Shown in pieces: positions 54,199 through 62,827 of a stretch of DNA of 64,000 nucleotides. The DNA lies in assembly GCA_028288725.1 (NCBI GenBank), contig JAQGIC010000133.1, forward strand, positions 1-64,000, in the 5' to 3' direction. The stretch comes from Rhodospirillales bacterium (lineage in GTDB: Bacteria; Pseudomonadota; Alphaproteobacteria; ATCC43930; CGMCC-115725). A program made the translations under genes and the position numbers. The first letter of the stretch is position 1. Every line of letters begins with the position of its first letter. Under the pieces are notes generated by a model. It was not told where the DNA came from. It saw nothing but the letters and a program-made list of their open reading frames with translations, and did no database searches.

Positions 54199-54828
54199 AT
54201 GAAACTTCACGGCTATTTTCGCAGCAGTGCTGCCTATCGCGTCCGCATCGCCCTCGGCCTCAAGGGCCTCGAAGTCGGACAGGCGTTCCATGTCCGTAAA
54301 GGCGAGCAGCGCGCGCCCGACTATCTCGTGCTGAATCCGCAAGGCCTGGTTCCCGTCCTGGAGACCGATACCGGCGCGCTGACCCAATCGCTCGCCATTC
54401 TCGAATGGCTCGATGAAACCTATCCCGAACCGGCTTTGCTGCCGAAGGCCAACCCGTTCGTCCGCGCCCAGGTGCGTGCCTTCGCGCTTGCCATCGCCTG
54501 CGATATCCATCCGCTGCAGAACCTCCGGGTTCTGGCGCGCCTGAAAGAGATCGGGCTCAACGCGGCCGCGCAGGAAGCCTGGCCGCGTTGGGTCGTCGGC
54601 GATGGCCTGGCTGCCTGCGAACAGCTTCTGGTCGGCCAAACGGGGCCGTTCTGCTTTGGCGCCACACCGACGATCGCGGATATCTGCCTGGTGCCTCAAA
54701 TGGGCAGCGCCCGTCGCTTCAATGTCGATATCACCGGCTTTCCGCGCCTTCGGGCGGCAGAAGCGGCTTGCCTCGCGTTGCCTGCCTTCACGGCGGCCGC
54801 GCCCGACAAGCAGCCCGATGCGGAATAG
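54199..54828 (+). CDS. Zeta-class glutathione transferase, probable maleylpyruvate isomerase
   Basis: This 209-residue protein begins with the zeta-class motif YFRSSAAYRVRIALGLKGL and has the thioredoxin-like LVPVLETDTGALTQSLAILEWLDE block (Gln-Ser glutathione contacts). The all-helical C-terminal domain contains GATPTIADICLVPQM. NagL/MaiA enzymes isomerise maleylpyruvate (or maleylacetoacetate) to the fumaryl form. Beside gentisate dioxygenase and fumarylpyruvate hydrolase, maleylpyruvate is the natural substrate. Confidence 0.88.
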   Translation: MKLHGYFRSSAAYRVRIALGLKGLEVGQAFHVRKGEQRAPDYLVLNPQGLVPVLETDTGALTQSLAILEWLDETYPEPALLPKANPFVRAQVRAFALAIACDIHPLQNLRVLARLKEIGLNAAAQEAWPRWVVGDGLAACEQLLVGQTGPFCFGATPTIADICLVPQMGSARRFNVDITGFPRLRAAEAACLALPAFTAAAPDKQPDAE

Positions 54829-54868
54829 CCGATCGTTCGAGACCAACGAGACAAGCAGGGAGAAGCCC

Positions 54869-56374
54869 GTGGTGGCAGTGACCAGAGAACCGGCAATCAT
54901 CCGGGAAGAAACCGACATCGTCGTCGTCGGTGGCGGCGGTTCCGGTTTGACCGCAGCAATCTTCGCCAAGCAGTCCGGCGCCCGGGTTATCCTGCTGGAG
55001 AAGCATACGGAGTTGCGGGGCAGCACCGGTCTGTCGATCGGCTCGATCACCGCGACGGGCACTTGGCACCAGAAACGGGCCGGCATCGTCGATACGACCG
55101 AATCCCATTTCGAGGACATGGCCAAGTTCGCCGGCAAGCTGGCGATCGATGACAACGTGGAACTGCGGCGTATCCTCGTCGAGAACGTGACGGAAAGCGT
55201 GAACTGGCTCATGGGCCTTGGCGTGACCTTCTATGGTCCGATGCCGGAGCCGCCGCATAGCCAGCCGCGCATGCACAACATCCTGCCGAACTCGCGCGCC
55301 TACATCTATTTCGTGTCGCGCGAGGCGCAGCGGGTCGGCGTCGATGCTCGGGTCAACGCCTCCGTCAGCAAGCTGCTGATCGAAGATGGCCGAGTGGTCG
55401 GCGTTCGCGTCAGCATCGCCGGCAGGGAGCATGAGATCCGGGCGCGTCGCTCGGTCATCCTGGCGACAGGCGACTATTCGTCCAGTGCCGAGTGGAAAGG
55501 CCGGTTCAACCCGGCGGTCGCCGATGTGGATGGCGTCAACACCACGAATGTCGGCGATGGCCACCGATTCGGCGAGGAATTGGGGGCCTCGGTAAAATTC
55601 GGCCAAGTCGTCTATGGCCCCAATCTCCGCTTCATGCCGCCGCCGAAGCCGAGCGTCCTGCTACGGCTGCCGCCGTATCCCTGGTTCACCAAGGCGATGC
55701 GTTTCGCCCTGGAAAAGCTGCCATCCCGACTGTTGCGCCCGTTCATCCTGTCCTTCGTCACGACCTATCTCAGCCCCGAACCCAGCATGTTCAAGCAGGG
55801 ATCCATCCTCGTGAACAAAGAGGGCCGGCGCTTTGCGGACGAGTTGGACAAGCCGACCTATGCGTTCGGCAAGCAGACGGACAAAGTCGGCTTCATCGTG
55901 TTCGACGAACCCGTCGCCAAGAAATTCCGGGGCTGGCCCTACTTCATATCGACGGCGCCCGGCGTCGCTTATGCCTATCTGCAGGACTACAAGCGCACCC
56001 GCCCGGATCTCTATCACAAAGCCGGCACGATCGCCGGGCTTGCCGCCTCGATCGGCGTCCCGGTCGCGGCCATGGAGGCCGAGATCAAGGCGTACAACGC
56101 CTCCGCTCCCGGCACAGGCCGTCCGAAGATCGAAAGGGGTCCGTTCTATGCGCTTGGCCCGGTCAAGAGTTGGATCATCCTCACCGACGGCGGCCTCACC
56201 GTGAACCGGAACCATCAGGTGACGCGTGCCGACGGCAGTGCCATTCCAGGCCTCTATGCGGTCGGCTCGGTCGGACAGGGTGGCCTGCTGCTCGAGGGCC
56301 ACGGCCATCATCTCGCGTGGGCCTTCACCTCGGGTCGGCTCGCCGGCCGCCACGCCGCAGGAGCCAATTCGTGA
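54869..56374 (+). CDS. FAD-dependent fumarate-reductase/KstD-type oxidoreductase 1
   Basis: This 501-residue FAD_binding_2 flavoprotein has DIVVVGGGGSGLTAAIFAKQSGARVILLEK at the N-terminus, the ATGDYSSSAEWKGRF block and a C-terminal LYAVGSVGQGGLLLEGHGHHLAWAFTSGRLAG FAD-binding end. Such proteins introduce or reduce C=C bonds next to a carbonyl. The GTG at 54869 has a GGGAGAAG ribosome-binding site; an in-frame ATG at 54818 overlaps the GST gene. One of three related flavoprotein genes in the cluster. Confidence 0.82.
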   Translation: MVAVTREPAIIREETDIVVVGGGGSGLTAAIFAKQSGARVILLEKHTELRGSTGLSIGSITATGTWHQKRAGIVDTTESHFEDMAKFAGKLAIDDNVELRRILVENVTESVNWLMGLGVTFYGPMPEPPHSQPRMHNILPNSRAYIYFVSREAQRVGVDARVNASVSKLLIEDGRVVGVRVSIAGREHEIRARRSVILATGDYSSSAEWKGRFNPAVADVDGVNTTNVGDGHRFGEELGASVKFGQVVYGPNLRFMPPPKPSVLLRLPPYPWFTKAMRFALEKLPSRLLRPFILSFVTTYLSPEPSMFKQGSILVNKEGRRFADELDKPTYAFGKQTDKVGFIVFDEPVAKKFRGWPYFISTAPGVAYAYLQDYKRTRPDLYHKAGTIAGLAASIGVPVAAMEAEIKAYNASAPGTGRPKIERGPFYALGPVKSWIILTDGGLTVNRNHQVTRADGSAIPGLYAVGSVGQGGLLLEGHGHHLAWAFTSGRLAGRHAAGANS

Positions 56375-56414
56375 CCTCCAGCGGCATTTGCCGGAAAGAT
56401 GCTAGAAGGCAGAT

Positions 56415-56440
56415 ATTGACCGCATACATTTCTTCTGTAT
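56415..56440. promoter_or_regulatory. Shared operator-like motif (site D)
   Basis: ATTGACCGCATAC (56415-56427) is identical to the left arm of site A in 12 of 13 bases. ATACA and TGTAT (56436-56440) form inverted arms around a 7-bp spacer, as in site A. A TATTCT hexamer 16 bp after TTGACC would serve as a -10 box. It lies about 205 bp ahead of the small membrane-protein gene. Confidence 0.65.
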
Positions 56441-56644
56441 TCTTACTGAAATTACGCGGCGTCGTTGCCGCGAAACGCGCTGCGAAAACGAGCGGCGGCG
56501 CCTCCGGGCGCCATTGGTGAGGAACGGCCGGGAAGCAATCTCCAGGACTCGCTGTCCCCCGGCATCTGCTGATGCCGGGGCACCAAAGCGAGCGTCTTGA
56601 TCCGGCATGCTCCGCCCCGCCTGATTTTTGGATCGGAGAGCAAT

Positions 56645-56887
56645 TTGGCTAACGGCGACTATCAGATACCTACCTATCCGACCGTCAAATTCCTGGTCGC
56701 TCACGGCATGCCGTTGGCAATCCTGATCGGCCTGGCCCCCCTGGTCATTGCCGTTGTCCTCGTCGTCCTCGGCTGGTCGGCGTGGGTGATTGCCGCCGGC
56801 GTCGGGATCAGCCTCGTGCTGGGCGTCGTCCTCGTCAGCTACGTCGAAGTTCTGCGCGTCATCTCCGACACTCTGATGCCGAAGTAA
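56645..56887 (+). CDS. Small two-helix membrane protein
   Basis: This protein of about 80 residues is probably initiated at TTG (56645), which follows GGATCGGAGAGC. Two hydrophobic helices are visible (MPLAILIGLAPLVIAVVLVVLGW and AWVIAAGVGISLVLGVVLVSYV). The frame is open to an ATG at 56597. No family was recognised. It precedes a flavoprotein gene by 44 bp and could anchor it or pass electrons to the membrane, but this is speculation. Confidence 0.65.
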   Translation: MANGDYQIPTYPTVKFLVAHGMPLAILIGLAPLVIAVVLVVLGWSAWVIAAGVGISLVLGVVLVSYVEVLRVISDTLMPK

Positions 56888-56931
56888 GGCGCGCGTCGGT
56901 CGTTGATAAACGTGCTGTTAGGGAGGTTGCT

Positions 56932-58365
56932 ATGACGGGAACTGAGCAGATTGATGTCGTCGTCGTCGGCGCCGGGCTGGCCGGTCTGACGGCCGGCATC
57001 CGGGCCGCCGAAGCGGATCTGCGTGTCCGGGTCATCGAGCAGAGCACGGACGAGGCCTATCTCTGCAACAGCCGCTATACCGGCGGCCTGTTCCACATCG
57101 CCATGGAAGACATGACCGGCGATGCCGCCTGGGTCCGCGCCAACATCGAGCGCGCGACGCGCGGCGAAGGGAACGGCGAGTTGGCCACGGCCCTGGCGTC
57201 GAATGCCAAGCGAACGCTGATTTGGCTGAAGCAACAGGGTGTGCGGTTCATCACCGCCGGTCCCGACGGCCTGCGCCGCAATTCGCTGGCGCCGCCGGGC
57301 GTCCGCCAGACGGGCCTGCATTGGCAGGGCCGCGCCGGCGACGTGATGCTCCGGACCCTCGCCGACGCGCTTCGACGCCGAAGCGGCACGCTGACGCGCG
57401 GGGTCGCCGCTCAAAGCCTGGTGATGGAAGACGGCCGCTGCGTCGGCGTCCGGGTTCTTGAGAACGGTCAAGCATCCGAGATCCGCGCCCGTTCCGTCGT
57501 GCTGGCCGACGGCGGCTTTCAGGCCAATGCGGATCTGGTCAAGCGCTTCATCTCGCCGGCACCGGACCGCCTGTTGATGCGCAACGCGCGCACCGGCCAA
57601 GGCTCGGGCCTGAAGATGGCCGAGGACGTCGGCGCGTCGCTGGTCGGGACCGAGAGTTTCTACGGTCATATTCAATATCGCGAGGCCATGACGGACGAAC
57701 GTTTCTGGCCTTACCCGGTGCTCGACTCGCTGGCGACGGCGGGCGTCGTGCTCAACAGCGACGGCGAACGCTTCTGCGACGAAGGCTTGGGCGGCGTCTA
57801 TGTCACCAATGCCATTGCCAAGCTGGCGGACCCCCTGTCGGCGGTCATCCTGTTCGACGACGCCATCTGGAACGGCCCCGGCACCGACTGGCTCCTGCCG
57901 GCGAACCCCTTCTTGCTGAATGCCGGCGGCAAGCTGATCTCGGCCCCGACCATCGAGCAGCTGGCCGCACAGCTTTCGCTGCCGGCGGACAAGCTCCGGG
58001 CGACGATCGACGGCTACAACTCGGGCGTCGCGGCGGGACAGATGGTAGCGGCCCCCCCTCGAACGACCAGCCCCTATAAGCCCTGGCCGGTCGCCAAAGG
58101 CCCATTCCATGCCATCCCGGTTTGTGCCGGCGTGACCTATACCATGGGCGGCATCGCGACCAACGCGAAGGCTCAGGTTCTCTCTCAGGGCGGCGCGGTC
58201 ATTCCTGGCCTCCTCGCGGCCGGCGCCACGACTGGCGGTCTGGAGGGCTTCAGCTTCTCCGGCTACTCGGGCGGCCTGTCGAAATCCAGCGTGTTCGGCC
58301 TGATCGCCGGCGACACCCTGGCCGAGACGCTGTCCGGCACTGCGCGCGCCGCGCAGAGCGCCTGA
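56932..58365 (+). CDS. FAD-dependent fumarate-reductase/TcuA-type oxidoreductase 2
   Basis: This 477-residue FAD_binding_2 protein has DVVVVGAGLAGLTAGIRAAEADLRVRVIEQ, ADGGFQANADLVKRF and the C-terminal GVTYTMGGIATNAKAQVL and GLEGFSFSGYSGGLSKSSVFG. Overall it resembles tricarballylate dehydrogenase (TcuA)-like flavoproteins. GGGAGG precedes the ATG. It is followed nine bases later by the third flavoprotein, so a two-subunit or two-step desaturation is possible. Confidence 0.82.
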   Translation: MTGTEQIDVVVVGAGLAGLTAGIRAAEADLRVRVIEQSTDEAYLCNSRYTGGLFHIAMEDMTGDAAWVRANIERATRGEGNGELATALASNAKRTLIWLKQQGVRFITAGPDGLRRNSLAPPGVRQTGLHWQGRAGDVMLRTLADALRRRSGTLTRGVAAQSLVMEDGRCVGVRVLENGQASEIRARSVVLADGGFQANADLVKRFISPAPDRLLMRNARTGQGSGLKMAEDVGASLVGTESFYGHIQYREAMTDERFWPYPVLDSLATAGVVLNSDGERFCDEGLGGVYVTNAIAKLADPLSAVILFDDAIWNGPGTDWLLPANPFLLNAGGKLISAPTIEQLAAQLSLPADKLRATIDGYNSGVAAGQMVAAPPRTTSPYKPWPVAKGPFHAIPVCAGVTYTMGGIATNAKAQVLSQGGAVIPGLLAAGATTGGLEGFSFSGYSGGLSKSSVFGLIAGDTLAETLSGTARAAQSA

Positions 58366-58374
58366 GGAGCCGTT

Positions 58375-60138
58375 ATGTCCGCGATAGGGAAACAGCCCGT
58401 GTCCGTCGAAACCTTCGACCGTGAGGTCGACTATCTCGTTGCCGGCGCCGGCCCCGGCGGCATGACCACCGCGCTGGTCGGCAAGCTTGAAGGCATGGAT
58501 GTCCTGCTCTGCGAGAAATCCGATCAGATCGGCGGCACCGCCGCGACCTCTGCCGGCAGCCTCTGGATTCCCGGCAATAGTCAGAGCCGCGACGCCGGGT
58601 TCGACGATACGGTCGAGCAGGGCGAGATCTACATGGACGCGCTGGTCGGCGGGGAAACCAATCGGACCTTGCGGACCGCCTATCTGCAGACCGGTCCTGA
58701 AGCCATCGATTACCTGATGGCGCGGACCGACGTTCAGTTCATCCCCTGCGGCCTCCATCCCGATTACCAGTCCAACCGGCCCGGCGCCGCCAAGGCCGGG
58801 CGCGCCATCGTGCCGAAAGGGTTCGACGGCCGCCTGCTTGGCAAAGACTTCGAGCGGGTCCGTCCACCGATCGCCGAGTTCATGGTGTTCGGCGGCATGA
58901 TGGTCGGCAAGGACGACATTCCGCGGCTGCTCGGCAGGTTCAAGACCGTCGGCAATTTCATCTATTCGGCCAAGCTCTTTGCCCGCTACCTCAAGGACCG
59001 GATGAGCTTCACGCGCGGCACCCGCGTGGTCATGGGCAACGCCCTCGTCGCCCGGCTGTTCTACAGCCTGCGCAAGGCGAACGTGCCGATCCTGTTCGGG
59101 GCGCGCATCATCGAGTTGATCAAAGACGAGACCGGCGTCGCCGGCGCCGTGATCGAGCAGGGCTCGATGAAGATCCGAGTCCGCGCGCGAAAGGGCGTGG
59201 TGCTGGCGACCGGCGGCTACGGCCATAACAAGGAATTCCGTGAGGAATTCATGCCGCAGCCGATCCCTTACCTGTCGCTCGCGGCCGGCACCGACACCGG
59301 CGACGGCATGTCGATCGGCAAGCAGTTCGGCGCGCGGATCGCGCCGGAGGAACATGGCAGCGGCGCCTTCTGGACGCCGGTGTCGATCACCAGGCGCAAG
59401 GACGGCAGCAAGGGGCTATTCCCGCACCTGTCGCTGGACCGGGCCAAGCCCGGCTTGATCGCGGTCAACAAGGCGGGACGCCGGTTCGTCAACGAGGGGG
59501 CGTCCTATCACGACTTCGTCGAGGCGATGTTCGAGACGAACAAGCTCAGCCCGACCATCCCGGCCTATCTCATCTGCGAGACCGCCTTCGTGCGGAAGTA
59601 TGGTCTCGGCGCGATCCATCCCGGCACGCGCGATCTGTCGTCGTTCGAGGCGAGCGGCTACATTACGATGGCGCCCACGCTGAGACAGCTCGCGAGCAAG
59701 ATGGGGATCGACCCGCAAGGACTCGATGCAAGCGTTGCCCGGCATAACGGCTTTGCCGTCACCGGCCCGGACCTGGATTTCGGCAAGGGCGATACCGAGC
59801 TGAACCGCTTCAATGGCGATGCGAGGAACAAGCCGAACCCCTGCCTGGCCCCGATCATGTCCGGGCCCTTCTGCGCCATGGAGGTTTGGCCGGCGGAAAT
59901 TGCTTCCAGCACCGGCCTGTCCACCGACGAGAACGCCCGCGTGCTGAATACCGAGGGCCAGCCGATCGGCGGCCTCTACGCCTGTGGCAACGACATGGCC
60001 TCGATCATGGCCGGAACCTATCCTGGGCCGGGAACGACGCTCGGCCCCGCCATCACGTTCGGGTATCGGGCGGCGCTCCATGCCGCTCACTCGGGCCCTC
60101 CCGACGCTGAGCGTCCAAAACTCAAGATCGTTTCTTAG
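58375..60138 (+). CDS. FAD-dependent KstD-like dehydrogenase 3
   Basis: This 587-residue flavoprotein has YLVAGAGPGGMTTALVGKLEGMDVLLCEK and GGTAATSAGSLWIPGN at the N-terminus, ATGGYGHNKEFREEF, and the strongly KstD-like end YACGNDMASIMAGTYPGPGTTLGPAITFGYRAALHA. 3-Ketosteroid and cyclic-ketone delta1-dehydrogenases share this layout. In a cluster with no other steroid genes, a smaller cyclic ketone is a likelier substrate. GAGGAGC precedes the ATG. Confidence 0.85.
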   Translation: MSAIGKQPVSVETFDREVDYLVAGAGPGGMTTALVGKLEGMDVLLCEKSDQIGGTAATSAGSLWIPGNSQSRDAGFDDTVEQGEIYMDALVGGETNRTLRTAYLQTGPEAIDYLMARTDVQFIPCGLHPDYQSNRPGAAKAGRAIVPKGFDGRLLGKDFERVRPPIAEFMVFGGMMVGKDDIPRLLGRFKTVGNFIYSAKLFARYLKDRMSFTRGTRVVMGNALVARLFYSLRKANVPILFGARIIELIKDETGVAGAVIEQGSMKIRVRARKGVVLATGGYGHNKEFREEFMPQPIPYLSLAAGTDTGDGMSIGKQFGARIAPEEHGSGAFWTPVSITRRKDGSKGLFPHLSLDRAKPGLIAVNKAGRRFVNEGASYHDFVEAMFETNKLSPTIPAYLICETAFVRKYGLGAIHPGTRDLSSFEASGYITMAPTLRQLASKMGIDPQGLDASVARHNGFAVTGPDLDFGKGDTELNRFNGDARNKPNPCLAPIMSGPFCAMEVWPAEIASSTGLSTDENARVLNTEGQPIGGLYACGNDMASIMAGTYPGPGTTLGPAITFGYRAALHAAHSGPPDAERPKLKIVS

Positions 60139-60150
60139 AGACAACGCGAA

Positions 60151-60170
60151 CCGCGAAAATTCTTTCGCGG
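60151..60170. promoter_or_regulatory. Perfect hairpin/palindrome upstream of the ABC transporter genes
   Basis: CCGCGAAA-ATTC-TTTCGCGG has 8-bp perfect arms, 12 bp after the flavoprotein stop codon and upstream of a leader-like frame. No T-run follows, so it is more likely an operator or mRNA structure than a terminator. Confidence 0.5.
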
Positions 60171-60197
60171 AAACAATAAGCGACGGAGGAAGCAGTC

Positions 60198-60266
60198 ATG
60201 AGCGTTAGAGCCTCGGCTCGCCTACGCGGACGTGGCGTTCCCAGAGCGGGGTGCGCGCCATGTTAG
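60198..60266 (+). CDS. Possible 22-codon leader peptide ahead of livH
   Basis: ATG at 60198 follows a very good Shine-Dalgarno (GGAGGAAG). The frame encodes a 22-residue, arginine-rich peptide (MSVRASARLRGRGVPRAGC, then APC) and its stop TAG overlaps the ATG of the permease gene (ATGTTAG). This would couple leader and permease translation. Coding status is uncertain; a mis-sited ribosome-binding site is the alternative. Confidence 0.4.
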   Translation: MSVRASARLRGRGVPRAGCAPC

Positions 60267-61108
60267 TGCAAATCCTGAACGGGCTCGTTTATGGCGGCAT
60301 GCTCTATGTGCTGTCGGTAGGCCTCGTGCTGATCTTCGGGCTACGGCGTGTGGTCAACTTCGCCCATGGCGGGCTCTTCATGCTCGGGGCCTACGTCGGC
60401 TATGCGGCCTATGGGATCGGTGGCTTCTGGGCTGCGATCGTGGCTTCGATCGTCGTGCTCGGCATCTTCGGCATTGTGCTCGACCGATTGGTATTCCGTG
60501 CGCTGCAAAAGCAGGAACCTATGGTCACGGTTCTAGTGACGTTCGGCCTGCTGATGGTGCTGGAGGACTTCGTCCAGTCCGTCTGGGGTAAGGATCTGCT
60601 GACCTTCACGACGCCGCCGAGCCTGTCAGGCACGGTAGCGATCGGCGCGGTCAGCTTCCCCGTTTATCGCCTGGTGGTTATCGCCGCTGCGGTGATCGTA
60701 GTCGGCGGCCTGAGTGCGTGGCTGAAACTGAGCCGCGCTGGCCTCTACGTCCGTGCTTCGAGCGTCGATCCGGTGACGACCGCGATGCAAGGCGTCGATA
60801 CCGAGCATCTGAGCGCGCTCGTGGTGGGTGTCGGTGCGGCACTTGCCGGCTTGTCCGGCGTCATTGCCGCTCCGCTCCTCGCACTCTCGCCTTCCATGGG
60901 CAGTACCATCCTGATTGAGAGTTTCATCGTCGTGGTGACTGGCGGGCTCGGCTCGTTCACCGGTGCCTTCGTCGCCGCCATGGTGATCGGTCAACTGCAT
61001 AATCTCGGCGTGGTTTTCGTGCCGAATATCGCCTCCATGGTCCCTCTCATTCTCATGGTCGGCGTGCTGATCTGGCGTCCGGCCGGCCTCCTGGGCGCAA
61101 AAGCATGA
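60260..61108 (+). CDS. LIV-type ABC transporter permease (LivH-like)
   Basis: This 282-residue inner-membrane permease has about eight helices and the family block FGLRRVVNFAHGGLFMLGAYVGY. GIVLDRLVFRALQKQEPMVTVLVTFGLLMVLED is also typical. A GTG at 60251 is an alternative start. It is first of four tightly overlapping transporter genes. Given the neighbours, an aromatic or alicyclic carboxylate is a likelier cargo than a branched-chain amino acid. Confidence 0.9.
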   Translation: MLVQILNGLVYGGMLYVLSVGLVLIFGLRRVVNFAHGGLFMLGAYVGYAAYGIGGFWAAIVASIVVLGIFGIVLDRLVFRALQKQEPMVTVLVTFGLLMVLEDFVQSVWGKDLLTFTTPPSLSGTVAIGAVSFPVYRLVVIAAAVIVVGGLSAWLKLSRAGLYVRASSVDPVTTAMQGVDTEHLSALVVGVGAALAGLSGVIAAPLLALSPSMGSTILIESFIVVVTGGLGSFTGAFVAAMVIGQLHNLGVVFVPNIASMVPLILMVGVLIWRPAGLLGAKA

Positions 61109-62121
61109 GCAGTTCATCCAACATGCCGGCTGCAACCGTCAACAGACCGATGCCCCGCAAGCGGCTTTCGGCGTTTCCTTTCGTGCTGATCGCTATCGCT
61201 GTTTTCGGCTGCATCCTGCCGACGGCGGTCAACTCGCCGCTGCTGCTAACCCTGCTGACGTCGGCCACGATCAACGGCATCTTGGCGACAGCGGTCGGAC
61301 TGCTGATACGCCATAGTGGTTTGGTTAGCTTCGGCCATGCGGCATTCTTCGGTGCCGCTGCCTATGTCATGGTGCTGGCGCTGGAGCGGACCGGCATTTC
61401 CGTCGAAACCGTGATCATTGCGGCGATAGTCTTGCCGACGATCTGTGCGTTCGGTTTGGCGTTCGTCATGCTCCGTGTCTCTGGCGTGGCGTTTTCAATG
61501 CTGACGCTCGCCGTCGCCCAGGCTTGCTATGAGTTGGTGATGCGGTGGCGCGAGTTGGCCAATGGCGAGGACGGCCTCGCGGTCAAGCTGCCGAATCGCG
61601 TTTTCGGGCTTGCCGTCGGCGTGTTTCAGCGACCGGACAGCATGTTCCTGATCTGCTGGATTATCCTGATGATCGTGCTTCTCGGTCTCTGGTTCTTAGG
61701 CCGAAGCCACTTCGGAACTTTAACGCTAGCTATCCAGGACAACGAGGAACGCGCCCGTTTCATCGGGTACGAAACCACCGTGCCGCGCGCGATCATCTTC
61801 GCCCTGTCGGCCGCCGTGGCGGCAACGGCCGGCGTGCTGTTCTCGCTCTACAACGGCTTTGTGACCCCGGACACGCTGCATTGGACGCTTTCGGGCGACG
61901 CTTTGATCATGGCGATCATCGGCGGCGCTCGATCGGTCTGGGGACCAGCGCTGGGCGCAGTCGTCTTCTTCTTCATCCGAGATGCCGCGGGCGGCTACAC
62001 CGAGCACTGGCCGGCGCTCATCGGCATCACTCTGATCCTGGTGACGGTCGCAATGCCGACAGGCCTCAGCGGGGCTTTCGCCCTGGTTCGGACACGGTTC
62101 GGAGGAGCACGAAATGGCTGA
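61105..62121 (+). CDS. LIV-type ABC transporter permease (LivM-like)
   Basis: This 338-residue permease has about nine or ten helices. GLVSFGHAAFFGAAAYVM and the cytoplasmic loop AIQDNEERARFIGYETTVPRAIIFALSAA are typical of LivM. It overlaps livH by four bases (ATGA) and the ATPase gene by eight. It forms the pore together with the LivH-like protein. Confidence 0.9.
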   Translation: MSSSSNMPAATVNRPMPRKRLSAFPFVLIAIAVFGCILPTAVNSPLLLTLLTSATINGILATAVGLLIRHSGLVSFGHAAFFGAAAYVMVLALERTGISVETVIIAAIVLPTICAFGLAFVMLRVSGVAFSMLTLAVAQACYELVMRWRELANGEDGLAVKLPNRVFGLAVGVFQRPDSMFLICWIILMIVLLGLWFLGRSHFGTLTLAIQDNEERARFIGYETTVPRAIIFALSAAVAATAGVLFSLYNGFVTPDTLHWTLSGDALIMAIIGGARSVWGPALGAVVFFFIRDAAGGYTEHWPALIGITLILVTVAMPTGLSGAFALVRTRFGGARNG

Positions 62122-62827
62122 AACCTGGAGCCTCGAAGCGCGCGGCCTGACCAAGCGCTATGGTGGGTTCTTCGCGCTCAACGGCGTCTCGATCACCCTG
62201 AAACGCGGTGAAATCCGAGGCCTGATTGGATCGAACGGCGCCGGCAAGTCTACCTTCATGGACGTGCTATCCGGTCGTGGATCGAACCTCGGCGGCGAAG
62301 TCTTCCTGGAAGGGCAGAATATCACCCCTCTGAGCGAGCGTGCCCGACGGCGCGCTGGTTTGGCCCGGTCGTTCCAGAAAACGAACATCTTCCCGGAATT
62401 GACCGTCCGTCAGCAGGTTGAACTCGCGGCCCGTGCGGCCGAAGAAGACAACAGCGAGGACGTGCTGCGAGAATTGCACCTGCTGCAATATGCCGACCGG
62501 AAAGCCGCCGACATCTCCTATGGCGACCAGCGTCGTGTCGATCTGGCTTTGGCTCTGGTCGGCCATCCGAAAGTGCTGTTGCTGGATGAACCCGCAGCCG
62601 GGCTGACCATGGGTGAGTCGCTCGCCCTGGCCCATTTGCTGCGCGATCTGGCCGAGCGATGGGACCTGACGGTCCTGCTGGTCGAGCACGACATGGAAGT
62701 CATCTTCTCTATCTGCAGCCATATCACCGTGCTCCACCTCGGGCAGCTTCTGACCGAGGGAACGCCCGGAGAAGTGCGGGCCAACCCCGAGGTCGTGCGT
62801 GCCTATCTCGGGAGCGCAGCGGCATGA
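62114..62827 (+). CDS. LIV-type ABC transporter ATPase (LivG-like)
   Basis: This 237-residue ATPase has Walker A IGSNGAGKST, the signature region ISYGDQRRVDLALAL and Walker B VLLLDEPAAGL, with VEHDM as the switch. LivG-type helicals (RSFQKTNIFPELTV Q-loop) are present. It overlaps the following ATPase gene by four bases. Confidence 0.92.
   Translation: MAETWSLEARGLTKRYGGFFALNGVSITLKRGEIRGLIGSNGAGKSTFMDVLSGRGSNLGGEVFLEGQNITPLSERARRRAGLARSFQKTNIFPELTVRQQVELAARAAEEDNSEDVLRELHLLQYADRKAADISYGDQRRVDLALALVGHPKVLLLDEPAAGLTMGESLALAHLLRDLAERWDLTVLLVEHDMEVIFSICSHITVLHLGQLLTEGTPGEVRANPEVVRAYLGSAAA

Noticed and set aside
52094-60138. Steroid catabolism cluster (hydroxysteroid SDR plus KstD)
   Set aside because: No ketosteroid hydroxylase, HsaC-type dioxygenase, Mce or cholesterol side-chain genes are present. 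The linked ring cleavage is the gentisate route, which points to a small aromatic or alicyclic acid.
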